NCBI GenBank assembly: GCA_002335605.1
Contig: BEDY01000001.1
Location: 2,046,001-2,110,000 of the forward strand
DNA length: 64,000 bases
From: Prillingera fragicola
Lineage: Eukaryota; Basidiomycota; Tremellomycetes; Trichosporonales; Trichosporonaceae
Direction: 5' to 3'
Shown here: positions 24,762 through 35,353 of the stretch, one piece after another
Position numbering within the stretch: position 1 is the first letter of the stretch
Layout: the number at the start of each line of letters is the position of its first letter
Program-made: the position numbers and the translations under genes
Notes under the pieces: model-generated
The model's database searches: none
What the model saw: the letters and a program-made list of their open reading frames with translations, nothing else
Told to the model about the DNA's origin: nothing

Positions 24762-25646
24762 TGCTCTAGTGATCCAAAGGAGACGCAGAAGCAAAGAGAG
24801 ACTTGGAGTTGTCGTTCTTGACGTCTTGTTGAGGGTGGGCGAGGGTGGGCTCTTGCCCACCCTGCTTGCCCACCAGAGCCCCATTCGGGTCAGGGCCGAC
24901 CCCGTGCCGGATAAACAGTGGAGGTCATCGTGTAATACCGCGTGTATTCCATACTCGCAAAAACTGGCCCATTTGGTGTTCCCTGTTATGGAGAGGCCCG
25001 CCGTGGTAGGGTCTGTGGCGGGGCGAGCAACGAGTTGGTCCGTCTGGAGGTGGTCGTGGTCCGTGGGGCAGGGTTGCAAGGTGTGCAGCATGCTTCAAGC
25101 TTGGCCCATAGTGAAACTACTCGAGTACGTCTCGATCTTCTGGGGATGGAACGGGATTATAGGGCCTTTATGATATGCATGGTCGTCCAGTCTGCGGGTG
25201 ATGCGGCGACAAGGTCGAGACGATTCCTATAGTCCGCGTCATCTCGACTTGCTGTATACATTGTCGCTTTGGTAAACTAGCTCGGCGATTGTATCGAGTC
25301 CATTTGAAACAGTGGTGGGCTCACCACTACCCAATCACTCGAGTTGTACTGATAACATCTTGATCCAGACTAGCTTCGACCAGTTGCGACTTGGTACTGG
25401 CGCCAAAACATCCGTCGCCTGCAAGAACACATCACATCCAAGGTCTTTACTGGCATGTATATGGCGCGCGCATGTTTCCCCTCGTTTAGTTCACTTTCCC
25501 TTGCTGCGACACTGTGTGGCTGTCAATGGCGTCAATGACATGCCGTCAGACTTTATACAGTATGGGGTCAGTCTTGGCAAATTTGACAGTATCAAGATGC
25601 CACCTGCCACCTTTGATGCCACAACTTGTCTTCATAAAGTGGACTG
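24762..25646. other. Alcohol dehydrogenase upstream region
   Basis: About 0.9 kb upstream of the alcohol dehydrogenase start. A perfect 8-bp hairpin GGGTGGGC-TCTT-GCCCACCC (24843-24862) sits about 80 bases before the ATG, in the likely 5' UTR. The rest shows no supported gene. Confidence 0.55.
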
Positions 25647-25932
25647 GGTAAAAGGAGCGTCGAGGGCTCATCTGTGGACGGGCGGGAGGAATCTGTGGAC
25701 GAGCGGGAGGAATCTGTGGACCGGCTGGAGGAATCTATGGACAGGAGGGAGGGGGTATCCAGCTCGAAGTGTCGTAGGTAGGAGTGTTGGGAGGAACAGA
25801 GTGGCGGAGCTCTTGGTAAAATAGCAGGAGCGTCGAGTTGGGCTCATCTAGGGACGGGAGGGAGGAGGAATCCAGTCCGGAGTGTCGTAGACGGGAGTGT
25901 CGGGAGGAACAGGGCGGCGGAGCTCTTGGTAA
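25647..25932. repeat. Duplicated 3' end of neighbouring gene, with 23-bp subrepeats
   Basis: Segment 25816-25932, which holds the stop codon and last coding bases of the gene ending at 25848, resembles 25647-25815. Shared blocks include gagcgtcgag, gggctcatct, gtgtcgta, gggaggaacag and ggcggagctctt. The outer copy has expanded with about four units of a 23-bp repeat containing ctgtggac and ggaggaat (25672-25756), and has lost the stop codon. Confidence 0.75.
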
Positions 25933-26556
25933 AACTCCCTGTCGCAGACGTGGTAGCGCACGCCGTCGGCAATCCAGCCGTCAATGGTCGCCTGAGGAAC
26001 AAGCACGAGAACCGAGTCGTCTTCGCGAGCGTAGACAATGTCGCCGGCCAGGGGTGGCAGAACCTGGCGGAGCAGAATCTGACGATGAGCCTCGTCGTGG
26101 GCCTTGTGGAGCATATCGTCCGTGTCCTGCAGCAGATCAACATAAGTGGGGTCGCCGTAGAGGATGTGGAGTTGGCGACGACGTTCGCGGAACTGTTCGC
26201 GACACTCGCGGTAGTAGTACCAGTACTGGTCGTGTCAACGCTAGTCACCGATATGTACTCACCCACTCCTCCTGACTCTTCAGGAACCAGTACTCGTCGC
26301 CCGTAATCGCCCAGAGCTCTTGATCCAGGTACGTCGGGAGGGAACGCATCCGGATTGCTGAGTAAATTTTGTATGAATAGTTGGCAAAGCGAGTTAAGCG
26401 TGGGCCATGCTCCAGAACGCCGCCAAAGATGGTAAACCTGAAGGGAAGCCTGTATGCCACATAGGCAAACGTTCCTTCAGGAAGGTTGTCTTCGCCAAAG
26501 CGAAGGTTATGGGCCATGGGACTGGCGACAGCCTCATCTGAAAGGTAGAGAGACAT
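25848..26556 (-). CDS. Unrecognised two-exon protein
   Basis: I do not recognise this protein. ATG at 26556 gives MSLYLSDEAVASPMAHNL; a 37-nt intron (26226-26262) joins KSQEEW to YWYYYRECREQFRERRRQ in frame, and the stop is TAG at 25848. The predicted product is about 223 residues with no signal peptide or membrane segment, rich in aromatic and acidic residues, with a charged helix after the intron (RECREQFRERRRQLHILYGD) and a proline-rich end (DTPDWIPPPSRP). The sequence after YVDLLQDTDDMLHKAHDEAH looks helical. Codon use is like the neighbours, and the frame shows real-gene composition. The gene end is copied downstream. A lineage-specific protein is my best guess. Confidence 0.6.
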
Positions 26557-27233
26557 TTCACAGGTGCGAGGGTGAGGGAAGATGTCGAACTGAGGGGTGG
26601 CGAGAAAACGGAGGGGTGGCGGGAAAGAAGGGAGCGCGTGTGTGCTGTTGTTATTAGTATTAGTACTTTTGGCGTGTCTTACAGCTTGTGTTGCTAAAGG
26701 TGCAATTCCTAAAGAGGATTGCGGGAAAGAGAGAGAGAATGGATAAGAGAGAGAATGAATGAGAGAGAGAATGGATGAGAACAGACAAAAAGATGGTGGC
26801 AAAAGTTGACTAGGCTGTCCGTGGGACTGACACCAAGTAGCGCCCATGTCACCGCCCCCCTGCGTGCACTATTCGAAACCCTCAAAAGCCAAAGGTGTCG
26901 CCTGCATTGTTCATTGTGCATGTCTGCAACAGATGAGAGGCAACGTGCGAGGCGTTCTAGTCTTTCACCAGATTAGTAAATAGATCGAATGGCATTGGTA
27001 TCTCATGTCTTTTTGTTTATGTTGAAGCTATTGCTCTTTATTTTTGTCAACCGCCACGTCAACACTGCACCCCCAGTCCATGATACGCCCAACGACCAGC
27101 ATGCTGTAAAGCGTAGTCGGGAGCTCGCTTCTCTGTATCTAAAGTCTCCTACAAATGCCATCAACAAGCATAAGCGACGCACGGGTACAGCCAAGCCCAT
27201 CGACCTTGGTCTGCCTGGATACACTTGCTGACC
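26557..27233. other. Intergenic, AG- and CT-rich upstream sequence
   Basis: The 26710-26780 stretch is built of gagagagaatg-type repeats (purine-rich on the plus strand), likely in the 5' UTR or promoter of the gene starting at 26556. No supported gene. Confidence 0.5.
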
Positions 27234-29546
27234 ATGACAGAGTGGTACCGATATCGGAGCGAGACTGGACCGAACGCGCAAAGTGAGTTTGCTTGCCGTC
27301 CGTCTTGGATGTTGCTTTGCAGGGGTTGACCCTGCTGCTGCCACTGCCCATAGCACGGCGTCTCGTCCGTTGCCACATCAACCTCCTGCTCACCGGACGC
27401 TGGCGCAGGGCCATGCATCGTCACGCCGGCGGCTGGCGCAACCACCACAGACAGCCGAGGCCATCCAGCCGCGCCTTCAGGCCATCCTAGAGGCAAAGGA
27501 GGCAAAGGAGCCCCCAGAGCCTTTTGCATCAGCAGATGTTGGGGCTGATGCGTCCTCGTCCTCGTCGTCACGTCGGCCGCTGCCGCGACCACCGCAGCGA
27601 CCACCGCAGGCATAGAAGTCATCCAGGCGCGACCACCGCAGACAGTCGAGGCCACCCAGGCTCGCCGCAGGGCAATCCTACAGGCCAAAGTGGCGCAGCG
27701 GACTGCAGACCAGCGGGAGGAACGTCGGACAGCCACAACTCCGTATGGCCGGCCACAAGTTCCTCAGGCATATGACTCTGAACTGGTACCAGCCGCCAAC
27801 AACGGGGCATCCAGTTGCCCATCGGATCTGCCTACTCGAAGGACATGCCCGGTACGGCCATCAATGGTAAACACCCGCGGTGTCGTGTCGTCCATGTCTC
27901 TCGGTCAGAGGAAGCAGCTGATTGAAGAGGGTCAGCCTGCCCATCCCGCCCAACCGGCCCATCCCTCGCCCGGACAGGAAGACAAGCAGGCCCAACGAGC
28001 ACGCGACGACCGCTACTACGCTCTAGCCCAGGCGGGATTGCATGCTGCCAGGCGGGAAGGACCGATCACTACGGAATTGACAACATGCCCCGACAGTTTA
28101 CAGACGGAGATCAATGGAATGGCAAGTTCCAGATCATTGGGGACTATCCGCCTCCTGCAGACGTGAACCGACCAGCAATGAGTCCTTTTCGCGACACTCT
28201 GAGCACCGTCGGTCGAGACGGAGTTATCCAGTTGGCCACTGGCACGACAAGAGGACCAACAACAGTGTTCCAGAACCTGGTTCCTGTCCCCAGCATCATC
28301 AAGGATGCCGATGGCACTGTGGTTGGACCATGCACCACCTGGCAAGCCCATGAAGATGACTCGGTCAATGTATCGCATCTTTGACATGATCGTCACGGAA
28401 AAGTACATTGAGGCAGCGTCCAAGGGCTTGTCGTGCATGGTTCTCTGCCTGGGCTCGCATGTTGAGCGCGCAATTTTTGGGGAAGAGGCGATCCGAGTGT
28501 CGGAGAGCGAGCAGGGTCCTCGTTCTCGTGGACGACTTGTGACGTGCCATACCACGTCCTCTCCGACTTGCAGATGGGAGTAGTGTCCGACATCACCTTG
28601 TGTGTGAACTGGCAGCACTCCCAGTGCCCGCCACACCAGCCATGCGACACGGCATTCTCATCCACCGGCACCTACCATAGCCAGCTGGATGCGGCCGAGT
28701 GGTCGCGCAGCAACTTGAGCGCAAGCCGTGGCACAGCAACAAGGCCCTGTCTCACAGTTGGTGTCCTGGCCAAGCTGACAGACAATGTTGTCACTGCCTC
28801 GCAATTGTTCATCTGTGCGCACATCCTTCAGTCAAGTCGGCGGGAATGAGCGTCGAACGTCCTTTGCGACTGGACATGGCCCTCCAGCTGTTCAAAGACT
28901 GCATCGCACAGTCGGACAAGACTGGCGCATGGCTCGTGCAAGACTTTAATGTGGTTCGTAAATGGAACGACAATTGTCTCACGGCGAGGCTCGGCCATGT
29001 TCTAGTCGGCACGGCGAATATCGTAGACGGCATCATCCGCAGGAACAGGCGACATGTTCCCAGAGACCTCGTGCCTCAAAAGCTCCAGGCAGCTCTGGCC
29101 GAGCTCAAGATTGGCCCGTATGACTACACCGCTGGAGCAAATCGGGTACTGCCGGACAAATGGGGTTATCGCAACCCCTCAAGAAGACTGTGGCAGGAGG
29201 TCGTAGTCATGACCGTCCCTCCGACCTCGGAGAGCACAGTCCTCCACAAGAGGCCTGCAACCCGGACTCCATGACGGCGCATACTGCCGCAATGGACTCT
29301 GCAGCGAGGGCAGTGCTGGCGACATCTGGCAGCAGCCACTGTGCTGTCACAGTGGCTGCTGCGGCGGCAGTGTATAGCCCCGGAGGGGTCCCAGCATACG
29401 CGACTCGGACATGACAGACTACCCAAAGCCCAACGGTATCAAAGAGTACCGGTGGAGGGGAGCAGGCCAGGGATACGAAGCCTTTTGCATGTCCGGGATC
29501 ACCCATGTTCATGTGGGGAGCCAAGCCTCTGGCCCACTGGCACAAT
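27234..29546 (+). pseudogene. Broken protein-like frames, unrecognised, possibly a decayed gene
   Basis: Successive plus-strand frames have protein-like composition but shift register. They begin MTEWYRYRSETGPNAQ with a plausible intron at about 27283-27322, then frame 1 to 27615, frame 3 to 28166 (QREERRTATTPYGRPQVPQ), frame 2 from 28085 (NGKFQIIGDYPPPADVN), frame 3 from 28330 (RIFDMIVTEKYIEAASKG), frame 2 from 28544 (DLQMGVVSDITLCVNW), frame 1 from 28848 (MSVERPLRLDMALQLFKD) and a last frame at 29412 (GIKEYRWRGAGQGYEAF). A motif close to PPQTxEAxQxRxxAIL occurs twice in different frames. I could not make one spliced gene without stops, so frameshift decay is the simplest reading; a short multi-intron gene is the alternative. 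No known domain is seen. Confidence 0.4.
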
Positions 29547-30104
29547 AATGGGACCACTGTATTGCGTCTTCAACATAATTGTAATCATGTGAAACTGGCA
29601 ACACTCTAGTGCCCAACTGAGGCAATGGCAAGAACCAGATCATTGTGGCCAACTCATTGGAATTACCAAGTTCCAATTCAAGCATTAAATGGCTTAATTA
29701 TCTGGTCCTATTGGAATGATGCACACATGTTGTGATACATGCATGCATGGTGGGAGTGACCACTGGTGTCCTGCTCCCACAAGGTAGGAATGGTGGGTTC
29801 CGGGGTATTTAACAATTTTTTAAAACTCTATACAGGCGGTTTAGCCATGAAAATGCAAAAAAGTACAATACACTATGGCAGATTTGAATTTCGGGCATTT
29901 TGTATAGAACTCAGATGGAACTTGTCCTCGACAACGTCCTCTTGTTGCGAGCACCAATGCATGCCTTAAATGGTCTTACTACAACATGCATACATAATCC
30001 ATTAAAACCTGATAATTAATTTCCTAATCAATGCATACATGGGAGCCAGACCTCGGGCCACCAGTGGTGTCTCGCCGTTCTGGGGGACTTGACAATTCTT
30101 TAAA
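29547..30104. repeat. AT-rich sequence with one diverged 82-bp unit and duplicated blocks
   Basis: AT-rich non-coding DNA. A diverged copy of the 82-bp unit (see the array that follows) is at about 29832-29913. The block tgggagcca...ctggccca near 29513-29540 resembles 30039-30066, so longer segments were also duplicated. No gene is seen. Confidence 0.65.
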
Positions 30105-30434
30105 ACATTATGCACGCGGTTTCGCCATGAAAATGGAAAAAAATACCATACACTATGGCAGAGCTGAATTCCGGGCATCTTCTATAGGCATTATGCACGC
30201 GTTTTGCAATGAAAATGGAAAAAAATACCATACACTATGGCAGAGCTGAATTCCGGGCATCTTCTATAGGCATTATGCACGCGTTTTGCAATGAAAATGA
30301 AAAAAATACTATACACTATGGCAGAGCTGAATTCCGGGGCATCTTCTATAGGCATTATACACGCGTTTCGTCATGAAAATGAAAAAAATATATCATACAC
30401 TACGGCAGTGCTGAATTCCGGGGCATCTTCTATA
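30105..30434. repeat. 82-bp minisatellite, four tandem copies
   Basis: Four consecutive units share the anchor atgaaaatg at 30127, 30209, 30291 and 30373, exactly 82 bp apart. Each contains a short A-run, tacactatggcag, gctgaattccggg and catcttctatagg. Copies differ by a few substitutions and indels. The array ends about 110 bp past the CYP505 stop codon, in its 3' flank. Confidence 0.95.
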
Positions 30435-30541
30435 GGACTCAAACGGCACGTGCGAGCGAGAAAGACGCTGTGGATGTCATCGAGCGTTGGTGGGTGTTGC
30501 TCTCGTCGCCTGGTGCAGCTGATACATGATCTCTATATCTA

Positions 30542-33500
30542 CTACAAGAATACGTCAGTCTTGTACCGGTCCTTTGCCAGCTTCTCCATCACCTCCTCGG
30601 CCTTATCCCCGTCGTGCACCTCCTCCTTGATAATGTCAACGAGCACCTTTCTGAGATCCGCGCCGAGCTTGGCACCACTTCCACAAGTGTAGAACTGCGC
30701 ACCCTGCTCGAACAAGTCACGGACCAGATCCCGCTCCTCCCAAACGCGGTGCTGCACGTATTTCGTCCCCTTGACAATCTTGGTCGCCGTCTCTGAAAAG
30801 CTCTCGGAAACGAGCCCGGCCTCCTGCGACCGCGAGAACACGGGGTGCAAGTCGAGCACACCCTCCTTGACCCACCGACACAGAGACGCGCGGTGAAGCA
30901 TGTCATCCTCGCTGCGGCAGCCGTAGAACAGCACCGTGGGGCCGATCTTGCGGCCCGACTTTTTCTGCAGCGAGCGCTCCTCGATGAAGCCGCGGAAGGG
31001 CGCAAAGCCTGATCCAGCAGCAAACATGACCACCGGAGTCGTAGGGTCCGCAGGAGGGTGGAAGTCGGCAGACGACTTGACAGCGCACAAGATGGTAGCT
31101 CCGGGATCGAGAAAGGCGAGGTAGTTGCTCGCTACTCCGAGGTAGGACCCCTTGCCCGACTTGTTGGGCACAGTGTGCACGGTGAAGGTCAGGCTGACCT
31201 CGTACGGGTTGTCTAGCGGAGTCGAGGAGATCGAGTACTGGCGAATGTTCATTTTGGGGAGGTTGGCCACAAAGAACTCGAGAGGCGGCTCGGCGCTCGT
31301 GACAACATCGAGCAGGTCGAGGAGCGACAGGCGCTGGTTTGTCACTTGGTTGGTGTAGTCCTCCTCGAGACCCTTGAGCTTCTCCTTGTCCTTGGGGTCC
31401 TTGCAGAATGGCGCGAGCTTGGGGAGCACACGCTTGGACACGGGCTGGCCGAGCTCGGCGTACGAGGAGAACAGGTCCTCGGCACGGATAGGCGTGTCCA
31501 GGGGTAGGTACGAGCCCGGGATCTCGAGGATGAGGTGGTCGTCCTTGTTGAGGCCGTAACGCTTGAGCGCGCGGTCGACGGCGGGCTGCGGGTTCTTGGC
31601 CAGTACGGCGAGATAGTCGCCGGTGCGGTAGGTCATTTCGTTGGGCAGCTGAATGGTGATAAAGTTGGTCTGGGGGCGGCCCTCGGCGGGCTCCACAAGA
31701 GTCTCCTGCGACACGATGGTGCCGATTGACTCCAGACCGGCAATGGTGAGACCAGCCGGGTTGGCGGTGGGAGGGACGATCTTGACCGATCCGCTGCCCT
31801 TGATCTCCTTGACGTCCTTGGCCTTGGTCTCACCACCCGCGGCACTCTCGGCGACACCAAAGTGCTCCCACAGCTTCTCCTTGAACTCGTCAAAGTCGCC
31901 AATGAGGTCGCCGCCAGCGTCGGCGACGCTCAAGGGCATGAGGCGCTCGGCGCCCAGTTCCTCGAGCCGCGAGTCGACATACTTGGGAACCTTGTGGAAC
32001 GTGCTCGCCCAGTCGTGGTGACCAGCGCCCATGACGAGGAACTTGACACCTTCGAGAGGCTTGGTCTTTTCGTCCAAGCCCTGGATGGCACTGACAAACA
32101 TGCGCGCATTGTCGGTAGGCTTGCCCTCGTACGATGCGGTACAGATGATAACCGGCGCGTCAGTGGGGAGGCGACCGCCGCCGGCCTTGCTGTCGAGCTC
32201 GGCCACTTCGACAGTAAAGCCCTTTGCGCGACCCTCGGAGGCAACCTCGCGTGCGAGACCCTCGCATGAGCCAGAGTTGGAGCCGTACAGCGCGTACAAC
32301 TTTCCACTGGCCTTGGCAGCGGTGCCAGTGACCGTGGCGGCATCGTCGGTCTTGGTCGCCTTGGGCGGAGGCCCACCGCCACTAATGAGCTCGGCAAGCA
32401 GGCTCTGGTGACGCGAGAGACGGGGACGAGCGACAATCTTAAAGTGGTCAGGCTTAATCGTGAGCGTCTGCTTGATCTCGAGGTCGTACGCCGGGTCGTC
32501 CATCTCGAGGTCGAAGCGAGCGACGATAAGGGCAAGAGCAAGAACAGCCTCCTGCATGGCAAAGCCACGCCCGATGCACGCGCGAGAACCATTACCGAAT
32601 GGCTTCCACGAGTCGGGAGGGTACTGCTTGCCCTCGAGCCACCGCTCGGGGCGGAAAGTCTCGGCGTCGGCGCCGTAGACCTTGGGGTCGCGGTGGAGCT
32701 CGTGGAGAATCACAGCAATTTCGCGCCCCTGCGGGACAAAGTAGCCACCGGGGAGGGTCTCACCATCCTTGGACTTGGGAGAGACGGTCCACGCCGGAGC
32801 CGAGGGTTGGAGACGCAGGGCTTCCTTGCAGATAGCATCAATGTAGGTCAAGCTGGCGGGGTTCATCTTGAGCAGGTTGTAGTTTGCCTCTTCAATGACC
32901 TTGTCAGCCTCCTTGCGGGCCTTGACAAACACGCTTGGGTTCTTGAGCATGTAATATGTCGCAAACGAAAGCATGCCCGAGGTTGTCTCGTGGCCGGCGA
33001 TAAGAAAGGTAACCATCTGGAAGCGAATGTTTTCATCGCTCAGTTGCTCGCCCGTCTTGGGGTCCTTGTCATTGATCATGTTGTTGAGCAGGTCGTGAGC
33101 GTCGGGGTCCGGGTTGCGGCGACGGGCAGCCACAATCTCGTCGCACAGCTTGTGCAGCTCGGCAATGTTGGCCTGGTATGTCGCCTCGGTCGAGAACATT
33201 GCCTTGGACACAAACTCGGGCCGGCGAGAACGCAGGCCAGACTCGGACAGCAAGTCGACCATTGTGTTGACGAACGGGTGCAGGCCTTCGGTGTGGAACG
33301 AGTTGAAGCGGTAACGGAAGGCAGCCCAACCGATAGTGTCCTGGACGTCGTCAGCTCACATTTGAGTGTTAAACTCACAAAGGTCAAGCGCGTGTACTGG
33401 TCGGCAACGGTAAAGGGCTCGCCAGCGTGGTGCTCCCACGACATGAGCATCTGCGTGATAATATCCATCATCATGCCCTGCATCTTCTTGATCGCAATGG

Positions 33501-33861
33501 GTCCAAAAGCCGGAATGAGAACCCTATGCGCGAGCGTCCAGTTGTGCTCGCCAGTAAACGCCGTAAACAACCCGTCGCCAGCAAAGTTGCGCACCTGCGC
33601 GAGCGGTGCCGAGATAAACTTTTGAAACTTGTCCTCGTCGCAGATGGCATGTACCATCTCTTGGGAGCCGATAAAGATGACATTGTCAAGGAGCTTGAGC
33701 TGGAAGATGGGGCCGTACAGCCCCGCCAGGCGCTGAAGCGATTTCACAAAGTTCTGAGGGTCCATCTCGAGCAAGTTGCCCAGAAACAGCCTGCCCCTGG
33801 GCTGGGGGATGGGCGTGTGCTCGCTCATTGTCGAGGACGGGTTGGTGGAGGAGTCGACCAT
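30542..33861 (-). CDS. Self-sufficient cytochrome P450-reductase fusion (CYP505/P450foxy type)
   Basis: The protein joins a heme P450 domain to an FMN/FAD/NADPH reductase in one chain, as in fungal CYP505 and bacterial BM3; such enzymes hydroxylate fatty acids near the omega end using NADPH and O2. ATG at 33861 gives MVDSSTNPSSTMSEHTPIP. A 38-nt intron (33341-33378) joins QYTRLTF to DTIGWAAF. P450 motifs: I-helix AGHETTSG (about 276-283), EALR (about 334-337), PERW, and the heme loop FGNGSRACIG with Cys near 416. The reductase begins LYALYGSNSGSCEGLA (FMN), then RQYSISSTP (FAD) and VMFAAGSGFAPFRGF (NADPH), ending DRYKTDVFL. Length about 1093 residues fits the family. Other chain-length substrates are possible; no signal peptide, so cytosolic. 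Confidence 0.95.
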
Positions 33862-34593
33862 GAGTCACGTTGTGGGGATGGTCTTGTTCCCATGAGATCT
33901 CGGCCTTTATGTTGCAGCAGCCGCACCACGTTGCTGCTGCATCTGTCCAGTAAAAAGAGACGACCTCGGCAACGTAAAGACGCCGAAGCGGCCATGGTGT
34001 TGCTGTGAAAGTTGTTGCGTGACGTCAGAGTTGCACTCCGATCTCGAGCTTGACGGAGGGCAGAGCTTGCCTCGGCCTGACTCACCGGCGATAATGCAAG
34101 CCCCGGCCATCTCTCGCCGTCCCTGTCCGCGAATGGCGGAGTGGCCATTATGTATATTTGGACGCATGTAACGCTGCCTGGTCTCCGGAGGAGCGTTCCG
34201 GCGACAATGTCGGGCGGCGGCGTCAGTTTGCCAATGACAAATGGTCACAACGCCGCTCATTGAGACTGGCGCGGCGCGCGGCGGCGCAAGCCACGTTGCC
34301 GCAACCGCGTGTTGTCTTGGGAGTGTGGTGAACGTGACACGAAGCCGGGGTCCCAAGCTTCAAAGGAATCAGATACACGAATACACCACGGAGAAGAGAC
34401 ATCCCGTCTCCTTTGGACAACATGTCAACATCCTGTGACATACGGTACTGCGAGACAGCAGGCTGCCGAGGGCGAGCGCAGAGCTGAACACATAGTAGCT
34501 CCAGCTTGTTGCACAGTTTCGCAACAAAAGGCAAAGGAGCCGCACACGTTGCTGCGCACTTCTTTGGGAACGATAGGTACATCAAGTCACGCA

Positions 34594-34639
34594 TCTCTCT
34601 GCCGAGCCCCCTATCCAGGGGGGCTCGCGTTAAGAGAGA
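34594..34639. repeat. GC hairpin, copy A
   Basis: Inner arms GAGCCCCCT and AGGGGGGCTC surround a 4-base loop; outer arms TCTCTCT (34594-34600) and AGAGAGA (34633-34639) extend the stem past an internal bulge. Best-preserved member of the local hairpin family. Confidence 0.85.
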
Positions 34640-34994
34640 CAAGTCTAAAACACTAGTACACGAGCAAACAGAGATACACTGTATTTGTTAGCTTTCGTCC
34701 TCCAAAGTTCAACAAGGCCACAATGAGGGAAAGAATGGAGAGGTTTCAGGTTGTAGATGTGAGGTTGTAATCAATGCCCGGAGGCTAAGCAACAGCCTTC
34801 TAGTTAAAAGTATGTTGTTCATCATGATAGTCGGTGAAGGGGAAGGGGTGGTCACACTGGACCACGGCCGTAGGGAAGGTTGGACAGAGCGGGCAAGGAG
34901 TGCGCGGCCCGGTGTAACGGCAGTCTTGCTTTCTACAGCACAGATCACAAAAGTATCGACACTCACAATGATGACGGCTAGATGTTTTATTGTT

Positions 34995-35024
34995 TTGACG
35001 AGCCCCCTCCGAGGGGGGGCACTC
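34995..35024. repeat. GC hairpin, copy B
   Basis: TTGACGAGCCCCCTC followed by GAGGGGGGGCACTCG; near-complementary arms with a 1-base loop and one bulged A. About 330 bp past the 3' end of the gene that stops at 35354. Confidence 0.8.
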
Positions 35025-35353
35025 GCCGGAGGAACAAGTTGAGAGGATGAAGAACAACTACAAAGGACAAGGTCAACTTTTACAGCAAGGTGTTTCCCAA
35101 TTTGCTCGCACCGGAAATCAAGTTTGGTCCCGCTTTCATAATGAGGAATGATTTTTTGGTGCCGTTTTCTAATCATCTATTACAAAAGTATTCTAATCAG
35201 TCAACAAATAGAGTGCTCGCACCAGCGAGCTTCAAGTCCGGGCTGACAGACTACACATGCATGGGCTACACAGAGAGGCACTTTCTACATATAAACAGCG
35301 AGTCTTTACAAACGAATCTGCTCTGTCATTGCAATAGAGAGGCCTAACAAGGC

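Larger units (their letters stand above)
33862..35353. other. Gene-poor region with two GC hairpins
   Basis: About 1.5 kb between the CYP505 start and the 3' end of the next minus-strand gene. It should hold the CYP505 promoter. Two GC-rich hairpins occur at 34594-34639 and 34997-35024 (listed separately). I see no supported ORF or RNA gene. Confidence 0.55.

Noticed and set aside
30105..30434. CRISPR-like array
   Set aside because: The units are head-to-tail copies without unique spacers, in a eukaryotic nuclear genome; it is a minisatellite.
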